From contig JAEUVY010000018.1 in the NCBI GenBank assembly GCA_016786565.1, positions 1 to 64,000 of the forward strand: 64,000 nucleotides of DNA, read 5' to 3'. Below the pieces are notes generated by a model. That model saw only the letters and a list, made by a program, of their open reading frames with translations, ran no database searches and was not told the DNA's origin. Each line of letters starts with the position of its first letter. Position 1 is the stretch's first letter. Shown piece by piece: positions 43,003 to 52,799 of the stretch. This stretch comes from Flavipsychrobacter sp. (GTDB taxonomy: Bacteria; Bacteroidota; Bacteroidia; Chitinophagales; Chitinophagaceae). Made by a program: the position numbers and the translations under genes.

Positions 43003-43992
43003 CTATTCTACCTCCGCCAGTGACTTCTTCAGGAAGTCTATTACCTTCACTTCTGTTGCATCCATCCCCCTTAATTCAGCCAGGTAAACAGACACCCAGT
43101 CGGTAAGGTGAATGAGGAAGAATATCTTCTCCCAGTAAGTCTTTCCTTCAGAGAAAATGTCGATCTGAGTAGGACCATACTTTTTGAATATCTTCTTGCC
43201 TATCTCAATACGGGCCTGCACTCGCTTGTAGTCGTCCTCATTGCGCAAAACGATCACAGCCTTGTCTGACGCGTCATCGCGCCAACCCACCAGTTCGTTG
43301 TGGTTCATTTCGGGCACTGCCCCACTCCACGACAGCACCTTGCTGTTCTCGTTCAGCTGCTGGCGGAAGCGGATAGCAACCCCTTCGATCATTGATGATG
43401 AATAAACTATAGGGAGTTTGCCATGTACTTTCTTGGCAATGACCATTGCTTTCTTCTGAATATCAGCACCGGCGGCTTTCAATTGCTTGATTGATCCCTT
43501 TATCTCGCGTTCATAACTATTACCTATAAGGTTGAAATGATTGAGTACACGCAGTATCTGGACAAGCGAATAGCCCAAGCACGCCCTCGGAGGCATGCCG
43601 GCCGGCACCAGGATACAGTCGAGCTTCTTCGCACCCGCAAATTCAGCTATCTTTCCACCCGATGTGATACACAGAATAGTGGCCCGGCGTCTTTTGGCCT
43701 CCTGTAGCGCCATAACGGTTTCTTCGGTATTGCCCGAATAAGAGCAAACCAGCACCAGCGTCTTTTTGCCCACAAAAGCCGGCAAAAAGTAATCTTTATT
43801 CACCACGAATGGTATCTTCAGCTTGTCAAATACATAGTTCTGCACAATAGAGGCGCCTATACCGCTGCCACCAAGACCCGTAACTACCACATTATCAAAG
43901 TTCGCCACGGGGGTAATGAACTTGTGATTCTTCCCTATTATGAGTGCTTCCTGTAATTGAAGCGGAAAATCCATTACTAACTGTTTCATCAT
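43003..43992 (-). CDS. Bifunctional phosphoglucose/phosphomannose isomerase-type SIS protein
   Basis: A 329-residue protein with two SIS sugar-isomerase domains. The stretches VVVTGLGGSGIGASIVQNYV, CSYSGNTEETVMAL, PRACLGYSL, EMNHNELVGW (catalytic Glu/His region) and a late helix IHLTDWVSVYLAELRGMD match the bifunctional PGI/PMI family first described in archaea and common in Bacteroidota. It interconverts fructose-6-phosphate with glucose-6-phosphate and mannose-6-phosphate. It stands alone on its strand, divergent from yraN. Confidence 0.9.
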   Translation of the reverse strand: MMKQLVMDFPLQLQEALIIGKNHKFITPVANFDNVVVTGLGGSGIGASIVQNYVFDKLKIPFVVNKDYFLPAFVGKKTLVLVCSYSGNTEETVMALQEAKRRRATILCITSGGKIAEFAGAKKLDCILVPAGMPPRACLGYSLVQILRVLNHFNLIGNSYEREIKGSIKQLKAAGADIQKKAMVIAKKVHGKLPIVYSSSMIEGVAIRFRQQLNENSKVLSWSGAVPEMNHNELVGWRDDASDKAVIVLRNEDDYKRVQARIEIGKKIFKKYGPTQIDIFSEGKTYWEKIFFLIHLTDWVSVYLAELRGMDATEVKVIDFLKKSLAEVE

Positions 43993-44090
43993 AATCGTTG
44001 CTTTTTCTTCTTCCGGTCTTCAAAAAAACGATCGGAAAATGGCCAAAAATAAGCCGGTTTTATACGGTTAATTGGTATATTTAAATTTCA

Positions 44091-44444
44091 ATGGCCAAAC
44101 ATAGTGAAATTGGGATAAAAGGCGAACAAATCGCTGCAGACTTTTTGCAAAATAAAGGTTATAAAATCATCCATTGTAATTGGCGCTCAGGAAAAAAGGA
44201 GGTGGATATCGTAGCAGCCACCGCCAACCTTGTTGTGTTTGTGGAAGTGAAAACCAGGTCTTCAGCAACGCTGCTGTTTCCCGAAGAAACAGTAAACCGA
44301 AAAAAACAGACCAACCTCAGGGAGGCAGCCGAAGCGTTTTTAGCACAAAACGAGGATTACAAAAATGTGAGATTTGATATTGTGTCAGTGCTGATGAACG
44401 GCGAACACGTAAAAGAAATTATCCACTTCGAAGAGGCATTCTGA
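44091..44444 (+). CDS. YraN/UPF0102 family endonuclease-like protein
   Basis: A 117-residue PD-(D/E)xK nuclease-fold protein. The family opening GIKGEQIAADFLQNKGY precedes the catalytic pattern Glu12, Asp39 in KKEVDIVA and Glu52-x-Lys54 in FVEVKTR. YraN-like proteins resemble Holliday junction resolvases, but their biological role is not settled. TATATTTA just upstream is a partial -7 box. Confidence 0.92.
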   Translation: MAKHSEIGIKGEQIAADFLQNKGYKIIHCNWRSGKKEVDIVAATANLVVFVEVKTRSSATLLFPEETVNRKKQTNLREAAEAFLAQNEDYKNVRFDIVSVLMNGEHVKEIIHFEEAF

Positions 44445-44494
44445 ACCGAAGGAGCTAGATATCCCGGGAACCGACAAGCACCTAAAGTAAAAAT

Positions 44495-45436
44495 TTAAAC
44501 AGAAGCGATAGTACTAAGAAAATCAATACTCTTATTTTTATCGGAGTCAATTTCCTTCACTAATTCATATAAACTATTGAATTTCATTTCATTGCGAATT
44601 TTATTCTCAATATAAACTTCAATAGTTTCATCATAAATATCTGCCTCAAAATCGAAGATATTCACTTCTATTTTCAGCTCCTCAGTATCCGAGACTGTCG
44701 GGTTTTTACCCACGCTCATCATCCCGCCAAACAACTGCCCGTTCCACCTTACACGCACGGTGTAAACCCCATTCCCCGGAACTACCTGATCTGCATCGGC
44801 CATAACAAGATTGGCCGTTGGGTATCCTAATTGCCTGCCAAGCTGCCTGCCATGCACCACCCTACCTGCAAACGAGTAAGGCCGCCCCAACATCGAGGTA
44901 GCCTCCAATGCATTGCCCGACATAACCGCATTCCTGATCTTGGTAGAACTGACCGCCGCCTGGTCTATCAGCTGCGCCGGGATCTCGAGGACTTTATACC
45001 CGAATTGTGGCGCTAACTCCTGCAACAACGCAATATTCCCGGTGCGGTCGTGACCGAACCTATGATCATAACCAATAATGATAGTATGAGGAGAAAAATG
45101 ACGGACCAGAAAATCTTCTATGTACCCGCGGGCCGACAACGAAGCAAATTCATGAGTAAATGGAACAACCACAACATGCTGAATACCAATAGACTGTACC
45201 AATTCCAACTTCTGAGCCAGCGGTGTGATGATACCCAGCGACTCATTGGGAAACAACAACTTGCGCGGATGAGGATCGAAGGTGATCAGGACGCTTTCAC
45301 CACCTGCAGCAGCGGCCCTTTCAGCAACATTCTGCAAAATGGCACGATGCCCTTTGTGCACACCATCGAACGTGCCTATTGTAACTACTGCGCTATTAAA
45401 TGAAGGCAATGCTCCCGTACCGTGATAAACAGCCAT
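44495..45436 (-). CDS. ribF: Bifunctional riboflavin kinase/FAD synthetase
   Basis: A 313-residue enzyme making FMN and then FAD. The N-terminal nucleotidyltransferase domain has TIGTFDGVHKGHRAIL, FDPHPRKLL, IIGYDHRFGHDRTGN and SSTKIRNAV. The C-terminal flavokinase domain has GRQLGRQLGYPTANL, PGNGVYTVRV and FDFEADIYDE. A -7 box at 45447-45454 lies inside the longer possible frame, so the ATG at 45436 (MAVYHGTGAL) is preferred. Confidence 0.95.
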   Translation of the reverse strand: MAVYHGTGALPSFNSAVVTIGTFDGVHKGHRAILQNVAERAAAAGGESVLITFDPHPRKLLFPNESLGIITPLAQKLELVQSIGIQHVVVVPFTHEFASLSARGYIEDFLVRHFSPHTIIIGYDHRFGHDRTGNIALLQELAPQFGYKVLEIPAQLIDQAAVSSTKIRNAVMSGNALEATSMLGRPYSFAGRVVHGRQLGRQLGYPTANLVMADADQVVPGNGVYTVRVRWNGQLFGGMMSVGKNPTVSDTEELKIEVNIFDFEADIYDETIEVYIENKIRNEMKFNSLYELVKEIDSDKNKSIDFLSTIASV

Positions 45437-45446
45437 AACTCCTGAG

Positions 45447-45454
45447 CAAATGTA
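45447..45454 (-). promoter_or_regulatory. TACATTTG -7 box before ribF
   Basis: Read leftward this is a perfect TAnnTTTG box ending 11 bases before the ribF ATG. No -33 TTG is found at normal spacing. Confidence 0.5.
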
Positions 45455-45564
45455 CACCTTAACGGGACATTCTGGTAGCCGGTTTCAGCCAATAGCCGTA
45501 TAAACCATTGTAATTTAATTGATGTTTTCTCTGTAATTTTATCAAAAACCAAACCCACCTTACA

Positions 45565-47952
45565 ATGAGGGCATCCATTTTCCTTGCGCTGCTGCTGCTT
45601 TTCAACATTGCCTTTTGCCAAAAAACCGAGCGATTCTCACGGGCAAAGATCCTGTTTGACAAAGAACACACCATTGCCGGACTGGCACAACTGGGCCTGG
45701 CCATGGACCATGGAGAACACAAAAAGAACACTTTCTTCATATCAGACTTTTCCGAGTCTGAACTGGCTGCCGCACGCAATGCAGGGTTCAAAGTTGAGAT
45801 CGTTATCGACGATGTGCAAAAGCACTATAGGGAACAGAATAAAAAAAAAGCCGCCGAAAAAAGCACAGCGGTAAGTTGCGGAAATGATATTAATATAATT
45901 ACTCCAACTCATTTTCATTTAGGTAGTTATGCAGGTTACTTCACCTATTCTGAAGCACTGGACATACTCGATTCCATGCGCCTGCTCTACCCTTCCCTCA
46001 TCAGCGCCAAACAACCTATCGGCTCCTACCTTTCCATCGAAGGTCGCCCCATTTATTGGGTACGTATTTCCAATAACCCCGATACGGCACAACCTCTGAA
46101 ACCGCAGATGCTCACAACATCCATACACCATGCGCGCGAGCCAGGCAGCCTTTCATCCAACATATATTACCTGTGGTACCTGCTGGAAAACTATGCCACC
46201 AACCCGCAGATCAAAAAGATCATAGACAACACGGAACTCTACTTCGTGCCGGTGGTGAACCCCGATGGCTACCTGCGGAACATTACCACCGACCCCGCCG
46301 GAGGCGGACTGTGGAGAAAAAACCTCAGAAATAACCTCGACGGCACCTATGGGGTGGACTTGAACCGCAATTATGGCCTCACTTTTGCCTACGACAACAT
46401 CGGCTCCAGCCCGGTGACCAGCTCTCAGACCTACAGGGGGCCTTCTGCATTCTCGGAACCCGAGACACAGGCTATCCGCTATCTGGCTCAGAATCACAAC
46501 TTTACGTTCAACCTCAATTTCCATACTTACAATAATGCGCTTATCTACCCATGGGGACATATTCCGTCATCACTTACGCCTGACTCATCAAAATTCATTG
46601 CGTTTGGATCTTATATGACCGAATACAACCACTACCGCTACGGCACCTGCGACCAAACACTCAGTTATGTGTCCAACGGAGGCTCTGACGACTGGATGTA
46701 TGGCGAAACAACAACCAAGAACAAGGTTTTCGCCTTCACCCCCGAGGTTGGCGATGACGAATACGGGTTCTACGGCCCGGCAACCAACATTGAGCACGAC
46801 TGCAAGAACAACCTGGCTATGAACGTAAAAACCGCTGCCTTGCTGCTGCCGTATGCCGAAGTAACCGGACAGGACGACAAGATCCTGGTGGCTCCTTCAG
46901 GCTATCTACACTACAACATTCGCCGGTTGGGCATACCTGATGGTGCTACGTTTACCGTGACCATTACACCGCTGGACACTTGGCTGTCTGTACCATCTAC
47001 ACCCAAAATTTACACAGGACTCACCCTGCTACAGGAAGTTTCAGATTCGTTCAGCTACACCCTTTCAGCTTCAACGCCCAACGGTCAGCAGATAGGATAT
47101 GTGCTCAAAACCAACAACGGGCTCTACGACATATACGATACAATTCGCTTCTACTATGGTATGAAGTACAATATCACAACTCCATCTACATCAACACTTT
47201 CCGAATATTTGACTTCCGACTGGAGCGTATGCACCGGCCAGTACCATTCAGCACCTTCTTCTCTGAAAAGCAGCGCCACATGTGGCAACTACACCGATGG
47301 CACAACGGCCGTACTGCAGCTTACCACGCCTGTTGATCTGACCTATTCCACCGAAGCATGGTTGCGCTTCTGGGGCCGTTGGGGCATCGAATCAAAGTAT
47401 GATTATTTCTCTGTGCAGGCTACCATAGACGGCACCTTCGATTGGCAACCTCTTTGCGGTTCGCGTACACGCCGGGGCACCATGTACCAACTATATGACA
47501 AGCCGGTATATGATGCGCAACAGCCCGAGTGGGTCAAGGAGCACCTCAGCCTCAACGACTACCTTGGGCAGAAACTATTATTGAAATTCGAATTGGTAAG
47601 CGATGCCGCCAACAACTACGATGGCGTATCGCTGGACGACATCGAGGTAAGATCGATACAGGACACACCAAGTTATGTGGACCGCATCACATCAGGTTCG
47701 GCCCGTGTGTTCGTCTACCCCAACCCGGCCGGCAACACACTTACTGTTAGCCTGCCCGCCACAATGAAGAACGCTATGGCCACGGCAAACATAACCGACT
47801 GCTTGGGAAGGGAGCTACTCACCTTCAACCTGACCAGCGATACCCCCAACCGACTGGACATTTCAAAACTACCGGAAGGAATATATATGTTGAAAATCAC
47901 AACAAATACCGGCTCCGCGCCGGATGTGCAGAAGTTCGTTATACGCCGGTAA
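45565..47952 (+). CDS. Secreted zinc carboxypeptidase (M14) with T9SS sorting domain
   Basis: A 795-residue exported metallopeptidase. After a signal peptide (1-18) comes a propeptide-like region, then the M14 domain from about 110. Zinc ligands are His189 and Glu192 in HHAREPGS and His320 in LNFHTYN; Glu394 in TPEVGDD is the catalytic base, and DLNRNYG binds substrate. A beta-rich region follows (about 430-700) with a carbohydrate- or MAM-like sandwich (WLRFWGRWGIESKYDYFSVQ). The last 80 residues (VFVYPNPAGNTL to FVIRR) are a type A T9SS sorting domain. It probably digests extracellular proteins. Confidence 0.92.
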   Translation: MRASIFLALLLLFNIAFCQKTERFSRAKILFDKEHTIAGLAQLGLAMDHGEHKKNTFFISDFSESELAAARNAGFKVEIVIDDVQKHYREQNKKKAAEKSTAVSCGNDINIITPTHFHLGSYAGYFTYSEALDILDSMRLLYPSLISAKQPIGSYLSIEGRPIYWVRISNNPDTAQPLKPQMLTTSIHHAREPGSLSSNIYYLWYLLENYATNPQIKKIIDNTELYFVPVVNPDGYLRNITTDPAGGGLWRKNLRNNLDGTYGVDLNRNYGLTFAYDNIGSSPVTSSQTYRGPSAFSEPETQAIRYLAQNHNFTFNLNFHTYNNALIYPWGHIPSSLTPDSSKFIAFGSYMTEYNHYRYGTCDQTLSYVSNGGSDDWMYGETTTKNKVFAFTPEVGDDEYGFYGPATNIEHDCKNNLAMNVKTAALLLPYAEVTGQDDKILVAPSGYLHYNIRRLGIPDGATFTVTITPLDTWLSVPSTPKIYTGLTLLQEVSDSFSYTLSASTPNGQQIGYVLKTNNGLYDIYDTIRFYYGMKYNITTPSTSTLSEYLTSDWSVCTGQYHSAPSSLKSSATCGNYTDGTTAVLQLTTPVDLTYSTEAWLRFWGRWGIESKYDYFSVQATIDGTFDWQPLCGSRTRRGTMYQLYDKPVYDAQQPEWVKEHLSLNDYLGQKLLLKFELVSDAANNYDGVSLDDIEVRSIQDTPSYVDRITSGSARVFVYPNPAGNTLTVSLPATMKNAMATANITDCLGRELLTFNLTSDTPNRLDISKLPEGIYMLKITTNTGSAPDVQKFVIRR

Positions 47953-48026
47953 CATCACTGACCTGGAACAGTGCCAACGGATGATTTTATGTGTATATTT
48001 ACTTTAGCTACATAATGTCGTCTGTC

Positions 48027-49529
48027 ATGAAAATATTCTCTGCCGCCCAGATCAAAGCCTGCGATGCATACACTATCAAAGCCTCCGGCATACGTTCCAT
48101 TGACCTGATGGAACGCGCTTCACAGACGTGTGTGAACTGGCTCACCGAGAACCTCCCTAAGGAGTCGCTGTTTGTAGTATTGTGCGGAGGCGGCAACAAC
48201 GGAGGTGATGGATTGGCTATTGCCCGCCTGCTGCACCGGCGCGGACTGGGAGTGAAAGCTTTCCTGCTGGAACTGGGATCGGACCGCACACCCGACTGTG
48301 AAAGCAACCTGCAGGCACTGCAACAATTGAATAAAGACCTGGTAGGCTTTGTTGCCACCAACACCTTCATAACCGACATTCCGTCCAACATAGTAATTGT
48401 CGATGCCATATTAGGCACCGGAACCAACCGTCCGCTCTCCGGCTGGCTCGCATCCTTCATTAAACAGGTCAACAGCCTGCCCAACCGGAAAATAGCCATC
48501 GACATGCCAACGGGCCTCTCTGCCGACAATGCTCCGTCGCCCGGCGAAGTGGTATTTGAGGCCGACGACACATTAAGTTTTCAGTTCAGGAAACGGGTAT
48601 TCATGCATCCCGAGTCCGAACCGTTCACCGGCAATGTCCATGTCCTTGACATCGGTTTGGACGCTACGTTCATTGCCGCCACACACACACAATACACTAC
48701 CACCGGTCACGATGAGGCAACCAAGCTATTCAGGCCGCGCGCCGACTTTGCAAACAAAGGTACTATGGGTCACGCCTGTCTGGTAGGTGGTAGTTATGGC
48801 AAAATGGGAGCAATGGTTCTTGCCGCATCTGCCGCCTTGCGCACTGGTGCCGGGTTAGTTACCACCTGCGTACCATCGTGTGGTTACAACATCATGCAAA
48901 CCTCCGTGCCTGAAGCCATGTGCAATACCAGCGGCACGGATACCATTGTGGGCATACACCCACCTGCAAATGCAGCGGCTGTGGGTATAGGCCCCGGCAT
49001 GAGCACCGATGCCGATGCTGCCAATGCACTCAGCACCTTTCTCGAGACATGGTCGCGGCCGGTTGTTTTAGATGCCGACGCGCTGAATATAATAGCCGCC
49101 CACCCCGACCTGCTCTCCCGCATTCCGGCCGGATCCGTCATTACCCCCCACCCAAAAGAGTTTGCACGCATCTTCGGCGACAACACCAACAGCATGGTGC
49201 AGGTAGACAATGCCCGCATCCAGGCCATGAGGTATAACATAAACATCGTACTCAAAGGACACTTTACTGCTGTCATCGATGCCGATGGCAACTGTCGTTA
49301 CAATACCTCGGGCAATTCGGGCATGGCAACAGGCGGCTGCGGCGATGTGCTCACAGGTATCATTACCGCCCTCATAGCCAACGGCTATGCACCCGATAAC
49401 GCAGCCGTTCTTGGCGTGTACCTGCACGGCCTTGCAGCCGATCTCGCCGCAGCCGACCTCTCCAAAGAAGCGCTTATCGCTTCAGACATAGTGAACTATC
49501 TGGGAAGGGCTTTTTTGTCTTTCCGTTAG
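48027..49529 (+). CDS. nnr: Bifunctional NAD(P)H-hydrate epimerase/dehydratase
   Basis: A 500-residue metabolite-repair enzyme that restores hydrated NAD(P)H. The N-terminal YjeF domain (about 1-210) has LMERASQT, CGGGNNGGDGLAIARLL and DAILGTGTNRPLSG and epimerises R- and S-NAD(P)HX. The C-terminal ribokinase-like domain has LVGGSYGKMGAMVLAASAAL, VLDADALN, TPHPKEFARI and the signature NSGMATGGCGDVLTGII, and dehydrates S-NAD(P)HX with ATP or ADP. Start: ATG at 48027 (MKIFSAAQIK) fits the family; an in-frame ATG at 48015 is an alternative. Confidence 0.93.
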   Translation: MKIFSAAQIKACDAYTIKASGIRSIDLMERASQTCVNWLTENLPKESLFVVLCGGGNNGGDGLAIARLLHRRGLGVKAFLLELGSDRTPDCESNLQALQQLNKDLVGFVATNTFITDIPSNIVIVDAILGTGTNRPLSGWLASFIKQVNSLPNRKIAIDMPTGLSADNAPSPGEVVFEADDTLSFQFRKRVFMHPESEPFTGNVHVLDIGLDATFIAATHTQYTTTGHDEATKLFRPRADFANKGTMGHACLVGGSYGKMGAMVLAASAALRTGAGLVTTCVPSCGYNIMQTSVPEAMCNTSGTDTIVGIHPPANAAAVGIGPGMSTDADAANALSTFLETWSRPVVLDADALNIIAAHPDLLSRIPAGSVITPHPKEFARIFGDNTNSMVQVDNARIQAMRYNINIVLKGHFTAVIDADGNCRYNTSGNSGMATGGCGDVLTGIITALIANGYAPDNAAVLGVYLHGLAADLAAADLSKEALIASDIVNYLGRAFLSFR

Positions 49530-49554
49530 ATCAGACCATCACCGCCTTACGATG

Positions 49555-49581
49555 AAAACACTTAAAAAAACAGGTGTTTTT
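49555..49581 (+). terminator. Possible weak terminator after nnr
   Basis: AAAACAC (49555-49561) and GTGTTTT (49574-49580) can pair around an A-rich loop, ending in T-rich sequence. The stem is AT-rich and short, so function is uncertain. Confidence 0.3.
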
Positions 49582-49655
49582 ACTCTGTTTATTTGGCAAA
49601 CGCCAATATAGATTTGCATGAAAGGTTTTTTAAATAACTCTCAATCTCAGGTATC

Positions 49656-50720
49656 ATGAATCATTTTTCCCGCGCTCTATTGGTACTCCTGTTTTATGGA
49701 TCAGCCGGCAATGCCATTGCGCAGAACGACTCGGTAATGCGGGCGCACTTCATCAATGTAGGCCAGGGTGCTGCGGCGCTGCTTGAATTTCCGTGCGGTG
49801 TTATCATGATAGACGCCGGTGCGCAGGACGATGAATATCAGGCAAAACTGATGGACTACCTCTCCCGCTTTTTCAAACGAAGAAAAGACCTGAACAACAC
49901 GATAGACCTGGTGATGGTAACGCACCCGCATGTGGACCACAACGAGGCCCTGATGCAGTTGGCGCAAACCTACCGCGTGGACAGGTACATAGATAACGGC
50001 ATGCGCACAGGTTCGGGTAAGACAAATCAGAAGTGGCTGCAGGATAATGCCGCAGGTGCAGACATACTATACGAGAATATTACGTTTGAAAAAGTGACAA
50101 AGAACGGTAGCAAAAGAGGCCTCACCGATTCCATCATAGACCCCATAAACTGCCCTACCGGCAACCCGGCCATCGTCATGTATTCCGGTCAGTTTGTGAA
50201 CCAACCGGCCGACTGGAGCAAGACGGCTTTCGGCAACGCCAACAATCATAGCCTTGTTGTAAAAGTCACTTTCGGCAGGTCGTCACTGCTTTTCACAGGC
50301 GACCTTGAGACCGAGGGTATTGAAACACTGCTGGAATACTATTCTGGCACAAAAGCACTGGACGCCGATGTATTGTTGGTAGGCCACCACGGCGCAAAGA
50401 ACGCAACAACTGAAGAGTATCTGCAAACAGTGACCCCGAATATTGCCGTCATTTCATGCGGCCCATGGAACTACGGACAGAACACAAGCTCGGGCTTCAA
50501 TACCTACTCATACGGCCATCCGCGCATATCAACTCTAAACATGCTCGACTATTACATTCCGGGCCGCCGGTCTGAGGCTATCACCGTACAAGCTGCCGAG
50601 GGTGCCCGTGATTTCAGACCGTACACCGTTGATAAGAAGATATATGCCACTCCCTGGGACGACCATATCGTCGTTCGGGCCGACCTCAAGGGCAAGTACA
50701 TCGTTACTACTACCGACTGA
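49656..50720 (+). CDS. Exported metallo-beta-lactamase-fold hydrolase (ComEC C-terminal type)
   Basis: A 354-residue protein with a signal peptide (MNHFSRALLVLLFYGSAGN, cut near IAQ). The metallo-beta-lactamase fold shows FINVGQGAAALLEFP, MIDAGAQ, the metal motif THPHVDHNE, FTGDLE and VGHHGAKNAT. These resemble the detached C-terminal domain of ComEC/Rec2 proteins, which act on nucleic acids or other phosphoesters. The substrate is unknown. A -7-like TAGATTTG lies at 49609-49616. A membrane protein gene follows 44 bases downstream, probably in the same transcript. Confidence 0.85.
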   Translation: MNHFSRALLVLLFYGSAGNAIAQNDSVMRAHFINVGQGAAALLEFPCGVIMIDAGAQDDEYQAKLMDYLSRFFKRRKDLNNTIDLVMVTHPHVDHNEALMQLAQTYRVDRYIDNGMRTGSGKTNQKWLQDNAAGADILYENITFEKVTKNGSKRGLTDSIIDPINCPTGNPAIVMYSGQFVNQPADWSKTAFGNANNHSLVVKVTFGRSSLLFTGDLETEGIETLLEYYSGTKALDADVLLVGHHGAKNATTEEYLQTVTPNIAVISCGPWNYGQNTSSGFNTYSYGHPRISTLNMLDYYIPGRRSEAITVQAAEGARDFRPYTVDKKIYATPWDDHIVVRADLKGKYIVTTTD

Positions 50721-50764
50721 TCTATTCTATCTCACCATTTATAACAACATAAACAAACACTACC

Positions 50765-51394
50765 ATGACCAGCGCAATTTATTACCTGTTTCTGGCGGCA
50801 TTCGCCGTCATTGTCGTACTGCTTGCAAAAAAGACCAACATGCTCCGCGACACCAATTCTGCCGACAATAACGTAACAGACGACCCGGATCAGAATGACC
50901 CGCCGGATGCTTCACCAGCAGCAACACCTCCGGCCAAAACCAAGACACAAGACCCTGCCCCGTTCAGCCTTGCGCGTGCTCAGTTCGCATTCTGGACCAT
51001 TATCATATTCAGCTCTTTCCTCTACATACTGTTCAAGCACGATTATCAGATCCCGGCCATAAATACAGTGAACCTGATACTGCTCGGAATTGTCGTGTCA
51101 ACCAGCGCATCTGCGAAACTCATAGACGAAAGCCAGAAGAAGAACGGCAATCTCAATTCCGACTTTCCTTCAGAGGGGTTTATCCTGGATATACTTTCCG
51201 ACAAAAAAGGGGTGTCAATCCACCGCCTGCAAAATGTATTGTGGACATTGGCGGTTGGACTTATTTACATCCATTATGTAGCCAATGAGAGCGCGCTGCC
51301 CGATGAGACAGTAATATCAGATAATCTTTTGTTGTTGATGGGTATCAGCACTGGTGCCTACCTGGGGGTAAAGACCACAGAAAACAACAAATAG
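50765..51394 (+). CDS. Unknown membrane protein with internal duplication
   Basis: A 209-residue protein. A first helix (about 5-21) is followed by an acidic and Pro-rich stretch (28-66) and then two similar halves. Half one has S68-L-A-R-A-Q-F-A-F-W-T and a later LILLGIVVSTSASAK; half two has S151-I-H-R-L-Q-N-V-L-W-T and LLLMGISTGAYLGVK. The shared pattern SxxRxQxxxWT, then a helix, then LLxGI..ST.A...K shows an internal duplication. I recognise SLARxQFAFW as a recurring motif in uncharacterised bacterial membrane proteins but know no function. It probably shares an operon with the secreted metallo-beta-lactamase-fold protein. Confidence 0.8.
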   Translation: MTSAIYYLFLAAFAVIVVLLAKKTNMLRDTNSADNNVTDDPDQNDPPDASPAATPPAKTKTQDPAPFSLARAQFAFWTIIIFSSFLYILFKHDYQIPAINTVNLILLGIVVSTSASAKLIDESQKKNGNLNSDFPSEGFILDILSDKKGVSIHRLQNVLWTLAVGLIYIHYVANESALPDETVISDNLLLLMGISTGAYLGVKTTENNK

Positions 51395-51408
51395 AAAAAA
51401 GAACGGTG

Positions 51409-52770
51409 CTACTGCACAACCCACGCCCGCATACCATTGCATTCGCGGAACTCAGGTGCCAGCCACAGATAAAAGGTTGGCACCTTTTCTGTAACCCAGC
51501 CCTGTACTTTGTTCTGCTTTTTCTGTTCCAATGCCACCTGCTGTATCTTGCCGTAATCCTCTTTCAGATTTGCCTTGTGCGGCGATGTACGGCTGCGCAG
51601 AAATACGATCCTGCATGACTTTTCGCGTTGGTCGTTCACAAAAACGTGCGGAGCAGAGAAACCACCCGGCTTCAAAGTATCGAGCAACAACACCATTACA
51701 GGGTCCAGCTTCGTGATGTCGAGGTCCGAACCACCGGTCTGGGGGTCATTGACCATGCCACCTGTGCGCTTCGCGGCCTCATCGGTCGAGAATTTGCCCA
51801 CCGCTTCCTGAAAAGACATTTTACCGCTGGTCACCAACTTGTGCACACTGTCCAGTTTTGCCAGTGCCTTGTTCACGTCAGATGTAGTGATGGTAGGTTT
51901 TATGAGAATGTGACGCAGATCGCACTCATCGCCACGGCGACTGATCATCTGAATGATATGGTAACCGAATTTAGTCTTCACGATCGGCGATATCTCGCCG
52001 TTCTGCAGCTTGAATGCCGCACTCAAAAACTCAGGCACCCAGGGGCCGTTGCGAGTAACCCCGTCATAACGACCACCGTTATCGCGGCTGCCCGGGTCCT
52101 CACTGTAAGATCCGGCAGCGGCCTCAAAACTCATGCGACCTTCAATGATCTTCTTGCGTATATCTTCAATATTGTCGTGGGCGTAGTCCTCCATTTCCTG
52201 ACTCACCTTCGGATCGATCACTATTTGTCCCACCTCTACTGTTGCAGGGAAGAACGGCAGGCTGTCCACCGGTATCTTTTTATAAAAGGCTTCCACCTCG
52301 GCCGGGGTGATCTTCACATTCTCAAATATCTTCTCGGTGATCTTCTGAGCCAGCATCTGCTCACGTATCACATCTCTGTATTCTTCCTTCAGTTGAAACA
52401 CGGTTTTACCCGATATCTGCTCCAGCTTTTCCTTCGAGCCGTACATCTGGGTGAAATAGCGCAAACGGTTATCCAGTTGACCCTCCACATCATCATCGCT
52501 CACGGTCACACTATCCCTGTCGGCCTGCTCCATCATCATCTTCTGCGATACCATCTGCTGCAACACAAAGCAACGGGCGTTTGCCGTGTCAAAGCCCGGC
52601 TCCTGCATAGCAGCCTGTGCTATCTGCGACTCCAGTTCCGACTGCAGAATGATACGGTTTCGTCCTATTATGGCAATTACTTTATCAAGGCTCTTTTGCG
52701 CCATACACACAGGCGCAACGGCGATCATGGCCACAGCCGCAAGAAACCTTCCCTTATTTGAAAAACTCAT
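51409..52770 (-). CDS. surA: Periplasmic peptidyl-prolyl isomerase/chaperone SurA
   Basis: A 453-residue exported chaperone for outer membrane proteins. A signal peptide (1-24) is followed by a SurA N-domain (DKVIAIIGRNRIILQSELE) and two parvulin domains (about 175-285 with AAAGSYSEDPGSRDNGGRYDG and IVKTKFGYHIIQM; about 285-400 with RHILIKP and KFSTDEAAKRTGG). It ends in a short C-terminal segment. A clear promoter lies just upstream. It converges on the duplicated membrane protein gene with 14 bases between stops. Confidence 0.92.
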   Translation of the reverse strand: MSFSNKGRFLAAVAMIAVAPVCMAQKSLDKVIAIIGRNRIILQSELESQIAQAAMQEPGFDTANARCFVLQQMVSQKMMMEQADRDSVTVSDDDVEGQLDNRLRYFTQMYGSKEKLEQISGKTVFQLKEEYRDVIREQMLAQKITEKIFENVKITPAEVEAFYKKIPVDSLPFFPATVEVGQIVIDPKVSQEMEDYAHDNIEDIRKKIIEGRMSFEAAAGSYSEDPGSRDNGGRYDGVTRNGPWVPEFLSAAFKLQNGEISPIVKTKFGYHIIQMISRRGDECDLRHILIKPTITTSDVNKALAKLDSVHKLVTSGKMSFQEAVGKFSTDEAAKRTGGMVNDPQTGGSDLDITKLDPVMVLLLDTLKPGGFSAPHVFVNDQREKSCRIVFLRSRTSPHKANLKEDYGKIQQVALEQKKQNKVQGWVTEKVPTFYLWLAPEFRECNGMRAWVVQ

Positions 52771-52799
52771 GGAAACTAAAATGAATAGATGCTGACTGG

